A stretch of 7,384 nt of DNA from the NCBI GenBank assembly GCA_009923475.1, contig RFTM01000077.1, forward strand, positions 1 to 7,384, written 5' to 3'. Shown here in pieces: positions 1 to 7,384 of the stretch. Numbering within the stretch: the stretch's first letter is position 1; each line of letters begins with the position of its first letter. The notes below the pieces were generated by a model. It had not been told where the DNA came from, searched no databases, and saw nothing but the letters and a program-made list of their open reading frames with translations. Source of the stretch: Gammaproteobacteria bacterium. Its GTDB lineage: Bacteria; Pseudomonadota; Gammaproteobacteria; Steroidobacterales; Steroidobacteraceae. The translations under genes were made by a program, and so were the position numbers.

Positions 1-2251
<2,251 letters not shown>

Positions 2252-2255
<4 letters not shown>

Positions 2256-3724
2256 CCGCCCTGCCGTCCTTGCCCGCGCCGACCGTCGCCGGCCTCGCCC
2301 GCGGCCTCGCCCGGGGCGAATACTCCAGCGTCGAGCTCACCCGGGCCTGCCTGGCCCGCATCGCGGCCGGCCAGCCTGCCCTCAACGCCTTCGTCACGGT
2401 CACGGACGAGTCGGCGCTCGCCGCCGCCGCCGCCGCCGATGCCGCCCGGGCGGCCGGTCACGCCGGGGCGCTCACCGGCGTCCCCATCGCCCACAAGGAC
2501 ATCTTCTGCACCGAGGGGGTGCTCACCACCTGCGGCTCCAAGATGCTGTCGGGGTTCGTCTCGCCCTACGACGCGACCGTGGTCCGGGGCCTGAAGGCCG
2601 CCGGCACGGTGATGCTCGGCAAGCTCAACATGGACGAGTTCGCCATGGGCTCGTCCAACGAGACCAGTTTCTTCGGCCCGGTCCGCAACCCCTGGGACCC
2701 GACCAAGGTGCCGGGCGGCTCCTCCGGCGGTTCGGCCGCCGCCGTCGCGGCGCGGCTCGCCCCCGCCGCCACCGCCACCGACACCGGCGGTTCCATCCGC
2801 CAGCCCGCGGCGCTCTGCGGCATCACCGGCATCAAGCCCACCTACGGCCGCGTCAGCCGCTACGGCATGATCGCCTTCGCCTCCAGCCTCGACCAGGGCG
2901 GCCTCATCACCGTCAGCGCCGAGGACGCCGCCCTGCTGCTCGGTCCCATGTCGGGGTTCGACCCGCGCGACTCCACCAGCGTCGACTCGCCCGTGCCCGA
3001 CTACGCGGCCACGCTCGGCGACTCCCTCGAGGGCCTCACCATCGGCCTGGTGCGCGAATTCTTCGACAAGGGCCTCGACGGCGATTGCGGGCAGCGCGTC
3101 CGCGAGGCCATAGCGGTCTACGAGAGGCTCGGCGCCAAGGTGCGCGAGGTCAGCTGCCCGAACCTGCCGCTCTCGGTGCCCACCTACTACGTGGTCGCGC
3201 CCGCGGAGTGCTCCTCCAACCTCGCGCGCTTCGACGGCGTGCGCTTCGGCCACCGCTGCGAGTCGCCGCGCAACCTCGCCGACCTCTACTGCCGCTCGCG
3301 CGGCGAGGGCTTCGGCGCCGAGGTCAAGCGCCGCATCATGACCGGCACCTACGTGCTGTCGGCCGGTTACTTCGACGCCTACTACCTCAAGGCGCAGCGC
3401 GTGCGGCAGCTCATCAGCGCCGACTTCGCCCGCGCCTTCGGCGAGTGCGACCTGCTGCTCGGGCCCACCGCGCCGACCACCGCCTTCGGCATCGGCGAGA
3501 AGAACGACGACCCGATCACCATGTACCTCAACGACATCTACACCATCGGCGCGAACCTCGCGGGCCTGCCCGCGATGTCCATCCCCTGCGGTTTCGCCGG
3601 CGGCCTGCCGGTCGGGCTGCAGCTGATCGGCCCGCATTTCTCGGAGGCGCGCATGCTCAACGCCGCGCACCGCTACCAGCAGGAGACCGACTGGCACCTG
3701 CGCGTGCCGTCGGCCTGGGCCTGA
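2252..3724 (+). CDS. gatA: Asp/Glu-tRNA amidotransferase subunit GatA (amidase)
   Basis: GatA is the glutaminase/amidase subunit. It releases ammonia from glutamine (or asparagine) and passes it by tunnel to GatB. The 490-aa product has the usual length. The amidase-signature catalytic triad is complete: Lys82 (PIAHKDIF), cis-Ser157 (first Ser of [13 protein letters not shown]) and nucleophile Ser181 ([11 protein letters not shown]). The spacing matches the S. aureus enzyme as I recall it (Lys79, Ser154, Ser178). Further family blocks are [14 protein letters not shown] (124-137) and [13 protein letters not shown] (193-205), and the end contains [12 protein letters not shown] 2252 overlaps the gatC stop and has a good Shine-Dalgarno. 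One oddity is a run of six GCC codons giving Ala57-62 near the N-terminus. The gene is intact and its codon use resembles its neighbours. Confidence 0.98.
2420..2437 (+). repeat. (GCC)6 trinucleotide run in gatA
   Basis: Six perfect GCC units in frame encode Ala57-62 in the region before the catalytic Lys82. Length change by whole units would keep the frame. It may simply reflect GC-rich codon bias in an alanine-rich helix. Confidence 0.8.
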
Positions 3725-3734
3725 GCGCCGCCAT

Positions 3735-3740
3735 GGGAGA
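3735..3740 (+). promoter_or_regulatory. Ribosome-binding site deciding the gatB start
   Basis: GGGAGA lies 7 nt before ATG 3748. The in-frame ATG at 3733 has no comparable purine-rich site upstream and overlaps this one, so the site favours 3748. That start also gives the family-typical opening [14 protein letters not shown]. Confidence 0.7.
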
Positions 3741-3747
3741 CACCGCC

Positions 3748-5184
3748 ATGGAATGGGAGACCGTCATCGGCCTCGAGATCCACGCGCAGCTTGCCACGCG
3801 CTCCAAGATCTTCTCCGGGTCCGCCACCGCCTACGGCGCCGAGCCGAACACCCAGGCCGACCTCGTCGACCTCGGCTATCCGGGCGTGCTGCCGGTGCTC
3901 AACGGCGAGGCGGTGCGCATGGCCGTGCGTTTCGGCCTCGCCATCGGCGCGCGCATCGCGCCGCGCTCGGTGTTCGCCCGCAAGAACTACTTCTACCCCG
4001 ACCTGCCCAAGGGCTACCAGATCAGCCAGTACGAGCTGCCGATCGTCGCCGAGGGCGCGCTCGAGATCGTGCTCGACGACGGCACCCGCAAGCGCATCGG
4101 CATCACCCGCGCGCACCTCGAGGAAGATGCCGGCAAGTCGCTGCACGAGGGCCTGCCGGGCGTCTCCGGCATCGACCTCAACCGCGCCGGCACGCCGCTC
4201 ATCGAGATCGTGAGCGAGCCCGACATGCGGTCCGCCAAGGAAGCCGTCGCCTACATGAAGAAGGTGCACACGCTGGTGCGCTACCTCGAGATCTGCGACG
4301 GCAACATGCAGGAAGGCTCGTTCCGCTGCGACGCCAACGTGTCGGTGCGCCGCAAGGGCGCCGACAAGTTCGGCACCCGCGCCGAGATCAAGAACCTCAA
4401 CTCCTTCCGCTACGTCGAGAAGGCCATCAACTTCGAGGTCGAGCGCCAGATCGAGCTCATCGAGTCCGGCGGCAAGGTGGTGCAGGAGACGCGCCTCTAC
4501 GACCCCGACAAGGGCGAGACGCGCTCCATGCGCTCGAAAGAAGAGGCCAACGACTACCGCTACTTCCCCGACCCCGACCTGTTGCCGGTCGCGGTCGGGC
4601 CCGAGGTCATAGAGTCGCTGCGGGCCACGCTGCCCGAGCTCCCCGACGAGAAGGCCGCGCGCTTCGTGCGCGAGCACGGGCTCTCGGAATATGACGCCGG
4701 CGTGCTCACCGCGAGCCGCGAGCTCGGCGCGTACTACGAGGACGTGGTGCGCATCGTCGGCCACGACCCCAAGCTCTGCGCCAACTGGGTGATGGGCGAC
4801 CTCGCGGCCTTCCTCAACCGCGACAACCTCGAGGTCGGCCAGTCCAAGGTCGGTTCGGCGGCGCTTGCGGGTCTCGTCACGCGCATCGTCGATGCGACCA
4901 TCTCCGGCAAGATCGCCAAGGAGGTGTTCGAGGCGATGTGGGAGACGGGCGACGGCGCCGACGCCGTCATCGAGCAGAAAGGCCTGCGCCAGATCACCGA
5001 CACCGGCGCCATCGAGGCCGCCATCGACGAGGTGATGGCGAAGAACCCGGGACAGCTCGCCGACTACCGCTCCGGCAAGGACAAGCTGTTCGGGTTCTTC
5101 GTCGGTCAGGTCATGAAGGCGACCGGCGGCAAGGCCAATCCGGCGCAGCTCAACGAGCTGCTCAAGAAAAAGCTCGCCGGATGA
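3748..5184 (+). CDS. gatB: Asp/Glu-tRNA amidotransferase subunit GatB
   Basis: GatB binds the mischarged tRNA, activates the glutamyl or aspartyl side chain with ATP, and amidates it with ammonia from GatA. The 478-aa product has standard length. It contains GLEIHAQL (8-15), [20 protein letters not shown] (77-96), [11 protein letters not shown] (121-131), [17 protein letters not shown] (143-159), the signature [13 protein letters not shown] (189-201) and KNLNSF (215-220). His12 and acidic residues in HLEED and IEIVSEPD are the likely metal/ATP site by analogy with characterised enzymes. A helical tail domain of the YqeY type (about 330-478), used in tRNA recognition, closes the protein. ATG 3748 is preferred over the in-frame ATG 3733 because of the ribosome-binding site and family N-terminus. 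It lies 23 nt after gatA, and its stop overlaps the hslO start as ATGA. Genomes keep GatCAB when GlnRS and/or AsnRS is missing; which applies here cannot be seen. Confidence 0.98.
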   Translation: MEWETVIGLEIHAQLATRSKIFSGSATAYGAEPNTQADLVDLGYPGVLPVLNGEAVRMAVRFGLAIGARIAPRSVFARKNYFYPDLPKGYQISQYELPIVAEGALEIVLDDGTRKRIGITRAHLEEDAGKSLHEGLPGVSGIDLNRAGTPLIEIVSEPDMRSAKEAVAYMKKVHTLVRYLEICDGNMQEGSFRCDANVSVRRKGADKFGTRAEIKNLNSFRYVEKAINFEVERQIELIESGGKVVQETRLYDPDKGETRSMRSKEEANDYRYFPDPDLLPVAVGPEVIESLRATLPELPDEKAARFVREHGLSEYDAGVLTASRELGAYYEDVVRIVGHDPKLCANWVMGDLAAFLNRDNLEVGQSKVGSAALAGLVTRIVDATISGKIAKEVFEAMWETGDGADAVIEQKGLRQITDTGAIEAAIDEVMAKNPGQLADYRSGKDKLFGFFVGQVMKATGGKANPAQLNELLKKKLAG

Positions 5185-6143
5185 GCGCGTCGGACGCGCT
5201 GCACCGCTTCACCGTCGAGCACCAGGCCGTCCGCGGCCGCTGCGTGCGCCTGGGGCCGGCCTGGCTCGCGCTGCGCGAGCATGCCGTGTATCCGGCTGCG
5301 GTCCGTCGCCTGCTCGGCGAGGCCACCGCCGCCGTCGCGCTGCTCGCCTCCACCATCAAGTTCGAGGGCGAGCTGACGCTGCAGATGCAGGGCACGGGCG
5401 CCGTGCGGCTGCTGGTGGCGCAGTGCACCCACGAGCTGCAGCTGCGTGCCGTGGCGCGCTTCGACGCGGAGCGCGTCGCCGCGCTGGAGGCGAAGGCCGA
5501 GGGCGCGCCCGCGTTCGCCGACTTCGTCGGCGACGGCCAGCTCGCCGTCACGCTCGAGGCCGAGGGCGGTGCGCGCTACCAGGGCATCGTGCCGCTCGGC
5601 GGCGGCTCGCTCGCCGCGGCCATCGAGCTCTATTTCGAGGGCTCCGAGCAGCTGCCGACCGCGGTGGCGCTCGCTGCCGACGACGCGCAGGTCGCTGGGG
5701 TGCTGGTGCAGCGCCTGCCGCAGACCGGCGGCCGGCCGGTCGGCGCGGCCGGCGGCGCGGATGCGCCCGGCGCGCTGGCGGCGCGCGAGGCCGAGGCGGA
5801 TGCCACCCTCGAGGCCTCGCGCGCGGCGCTCGCCGGGCTCGGTCCGGACGAACTGCTGGCAAGGCCCATCGAAGACCTGCTGCAGCGCGCCTGCTCCGGC
5901 CATGACCTGCGCCTGCAGGCGGCGCAAGCGGTCGGCTTCCGCTGCCGCTGCAGCGCCGAGCGCGTCGGCGCGATGTTGCGCGCGCTCGGCGAGGCGGAGC
6001 TCGACGGCATCCTCGCCGAGCAGGGCGCGGTCACCGTGACCTGCGAGTTCTGCCATCGTCCCTGGCGCTTCGGCGCGCAGGAGGTCGCCGGCCTGTTCGG
6101 CGGCGCCGACCGCCCGCGGGACGGCTCGGCGACGCTCAACTAG
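5181..6143 (+). CDS. hslO: Redox-regulated holdase chaperone Hsp33
   Basis: Hsp33 is a cytoplasmic ATP-independent holdase. It is inactive when reduced with zinc bound; oxidation and unfolding activate it against aggregation. The zinc-binding redox switch is complete: Cys255-x-Cys257 (FRCRCS) and Cys288-xx-Cys291 (CEFC), separated by 30 residues as in E. coli. The N-terminal domain shows [28 protein letters not shown] (45-72) with the usual pattern, then [15 protein letters not shown] and [14 protein letters not shown]. At 320 aa it is longer than E. coli Hsp33 (292 aa). The extra length is mainly in an Ala/Gly-rich stretch at about 180-215 that leads to the stress-sensing linker. Additional cysteines are Cys21, Cys82 and Cys238. 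ATG 5181 overlaps the gatB stop (ATGA) without a clear Shine-Dalgarno, so reinitiation after gatB is likely. Assignment is firm; membership in the gat operon is inferred from the overlap. Confidence 0.96.
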   Translation: MSASDALHRFTVEHQAVRGRCVRLGPAWLALREHAVYPAAVRRLLGEATAAVALLASTIKFEGELTLQMQGTGAVRLLVAQCTHELQLRAVARFDAERVAALEAKAEGAPAFADFVGDGQLAVTLEAEGGARYQGIVPLGGGSLAAAIELYFEGSEQLPTAVALAADDAQVAGVLVQRLPQTGGRPVGAAGGADAPGALAAREAEADATLEASRAALAGLGPDELLARPIEDLLQRACSGHDLRLQAAQAVGFRCRCSAERVGAMLRALGEAELDGILAEQGAVTVTCEFCHRPWRFGAQEVAGLFGGADRPRDGSATLN

Positions 6144-6144
6144 G

Positions 6145-6174
6145 GGGCGGTGGCCGCTAAGGGCGGTGGCCGCT
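6145..6174. repeat. 14-bp direct repeat, 16-bp period, at the hslO/zapE convergence
   Basis: GGGCGGTGGCCGCT occurs at 6145-6158 and again at 6161-6174, with AA between. Each copy can form a small GCGG/CCGC hairpin with a TGG loop, but there is no T-run, so it is not a clear terminator. The left copy fills most of the 13-nt gap between the convergent stops. The right copy encodes the last residues of ZapE, and the zapE TAG (6159-6157) lies across the junction. Confidence 0.8.
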
Positions 6175-7281
6175 CGCGAGGTATTCCTCGCTCTGCATCT
6201 CGATGAGGCGGCTCGCCGTGCGCTCGAACTCGAACGCGACCCGGCTGCCGCGGTAGAGCTGCGTCGGCGCCGCTGCTGCCGACACCACGAGGTTCACCCG
6301 CCGGTCGTAGAACTCGTCGACCAGGGCGATGAAGCGCCGCGCGGCATCCTCGCTGGTGCCCGTGACGTCGAACACCGGCACGTCGGACAGCAGCACGGTC
6401 TGGTATTCGCGGGCGATGCTCACGTAATCGTCCTGGCTGCGCGGCCCTTCGCAGAGCGCGCGGAAATCGAACCACACCACGTTGTCGCAGGCCCGCACCA
6501 CCGGGATCTCGCGGCCCTCGACCGTCACCGTGCCGCCGGTGACGCCCGGACCGTCGGCGAGGTCCTCGAACACCTCGGCGAGCGAAGCCCCGGTGCTGGC
6601 GGTGCCGGCCTGCAGCCAGATCGGCGCGCGCGTCAGCTGGCGCAGCCGGTGGTCGATGCCGCCGTCGACGCAGACCAGCTCGCAATGCCGCTCGAGGAGC
6701 GCGATCGCCGGCAGGAACCTCTGGCGCTGCAGGCCGTCGCGGTAGAGCCCCGAGGGCGGCACGTTGGACGTGAACACCAGCGTCACGCCCAGGTCGACGA
6801 GATGGGTGAACAGCCCGCCGAGCAGCATCGCATCGGCGATGTCCGAGACGAAGAGCTCGTCGAGGCAGACCACGCGCGCCTCGGCGGCGAGGTCGGCGGC
6901 GACCGCGGCGAGCGGGTCCGCGCGGTCGCGATGGCGGCGCAGCCCGGCGTGCACGCCCTGCATGAAGCGGTGGAAGTGGCTGCGCCGCTTGCGCGGCGTC
7001 GCCACCGACTCGAAGAAGAGGTCCATCAGCCAGGTCTTGCCGCGGCCGACGCTGCCCCAAAGATAGACCCCGCGCGGCGCGGCGCCATGGCCGGCCGGTC
7101 CGGAGAAGCGGCGCAGCAGCCGCGCCGCGAGCGACACCCGCTCCGCCCGCGCAAGCTCGCCGCGCAGCCGTTCGAGCGCGACCAGCGCCGCGCGCTGCGC
7201 CGGATCGTCGCTGAAGCCGCCGGCGGCCGCCGCCTCGGCGTAGCGCTGCATCAGGTCGCGGGCGGGCTCGCGGGCGGTCAT
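6157..7281 (-). CDS. zapE: Cell division protein ZapE (AFG1-family ATPase)
   Basis: ZapE is a P-loop ATPase of the AFG1/LACE1 family. In E. coli it is recruited to the division ring late in constriction and affects FtsZ polymer stability. The 374-aa product has normal length. It shows Walker A GSVGRGKT (76-83, Lys82), the block [14 protein letters not shown] (102-115), Walker [19 protein letters not shown] (137-154; Asp141, Glu142), a sensor-like [16 protein letters not shown] (171-186), and the family C-terminus [28 protein letters not shown] and [15 protein letters not shown] 7281 overlaps the stop of the preceding gene (ATGA), with a modest GGAA about 8 nt before it. A longer frame is unlikely because the N-terminal [15 protein letters not shown] suits the family. 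It is convergent with hslO, with only 13 nt between stops and no evident terminator. Confidence 0.97.
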   Translation of the reverse strand: MTAREPARDLMQRYAEAAAAGGFSDDPAQRAALVALERLRGELARAERVSLAARLLRRFSGPAGHGAAPRGVYLWGSVGRGKTWLMDLFFESVATPRKRRSHFHRFMQGVHAGLRRHRDRADPLAAVAADLAAEARVVCLDELFVSDIADAMLLGGLFTHLVDLGVTLVFTSNVPPSGLYRDGLQRQRFLPAIALLERHCELVCVDGGIDHRLRQLTRAPIWLQAGTASTGASLAEVFEDLADGPGVTGGTVTVEGREIPVVRACDNVVWFDFRALCEGPRSQDDYVSIAREYQTVLLSDVPVFDVTGTSEDAARRFIALVDEFYDRRVNLVVSAAAAPTQLYRGSRVAFEFERTASRLIEMQSEEYLASGHRP

Positions 7282-7384
7282 GCGCGCAGTTCCGGCAGGT
7301 CGCGGAACAGCGCGAGCGCCGCCGGGTTGGCGAGCGCGTCGGTGTTGGCGACCGGCCGCCCGTGCACCACCTCGCGCACCGCGA
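7278..7384 (-). CDS. Unrecognised protein, last 34 codons (start beyond window)
   Basis: The frame is open from the right edge to TGA 7280-7278 and gives 34 residues: [17 protein letters not shown] followed by [17 protein letters not shown]. Codon use (G/C third positions) resembles the neighbours. The stop overlaps the zapE start as ATGA, an arrangement seen twice elsewhere in this window between real genes; this is the main evidence that it is coding. I do not recognise the family from so short a tail. No domain, catalytic motif or membrane segment is visible. It is probably cotranscribed with zapE and provides its ribosomes by coupling. Confidence 0.72.
   Translation of the reverse strand, partial: AVREVVHGRPVANTDALANPAALALFRDLPELRA

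Noticed and set aside
3673..4764. Minus-strand open frame of 363 codons opposite gatB
   Set aside because: Low-complexity Ala/Val/Asp/His/Leu composition, no recognisable domain, and it lies wholly opposite strongly conserved gatB codons.
5106..6056. Minus-strand open frame of 316 codons opposite hslO
   Set aside because: It is a high-GC shadow of hslO; its translation resembles no family I know, and the hslO frame carries the zinc motif.
6144..6175. Bidirectional terminator between hslO and zapE
   Set aside because: Only 4-bp stems form in each repeat copy and there is no T-run on either strand, so I report it as a repeat and not as a terminator.
6140..7060. Second minus-strand frame of 306 codons within zapE
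   Set aside because: Arg/Pro/Ala-rich out-of-frame shadow. The zapE frame has Walker A, Walker B and the family C-terminus.

Overview
The window is very GC-rich (roughly 70 % by eye, with G/C at most third codon positions) and densely packed with bacterial housekeeping genes. A mreB-mreC cluster divergent from gatC-gatA-gatB is a conserved arrangement that I recall from gamma- and betaproteobacteria such as Pseudomonas and Burkholderia. The protein sequences fit a high-GC gammaproteobacterium best, but a betaproteobacterium cannot be excluded by reading alone. There is no sign of phage, insertion sequence, CRISPR array, tRNA or rRNA.

Layout. Minus strand, 1-1837: the cell-shape genes mreB (complete, 347 aa) and mreC (5' 267 codons, running off the left edge). 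mreC appears to start at a TTG that overlaps the mreB stop. Positions 1838-1964 form the only real intergenic region (127 nt). It holds back-to-back promoter candidates and a GC-rich hairpin followed by TTTT in the gatC leader. Plus strand, 1965-6143: gatC, gatA, gatB (the amidotransferase that corrects Glu-tRNAGln and/or Asp-tRNAAsn) and then hslO (redox-activated holdase Hsp33). gatC/gatA and gatB/hslO share ATGA stop/start overlaps; gatA and gatB are 23 nt apart. Minus strand, 6157-7281: zapE, an AFG1-type ATPase linked to cell division, convergent with hslO across a 13-nt gap. It follows, again with an ATGA overlap, the last 34 codons of an unrecognised gene that enters from the right edge.

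How they work together. MreB filaments and the periplasm-facing MreC scaffold the lateral-wall elongation machinery. GatC, GatA and GatB form one enzyme, and overlapping or close-set genes suit a fixed stoichiometry. HslO is functionally unrelated to GatCAB, but its coupling to gatB would tie a stress chaperone to a constitutive translation-fidelity operon. ZapE belongs to a separate transcription unit.

I found no convincing novel system. The points most worth checking are the non-ATG mreC start, the terminator-like hairpin in the gatC leader, the placement and extended linker of HslO, and a 16-bp-period repeat that supplies the zapE stop codon.
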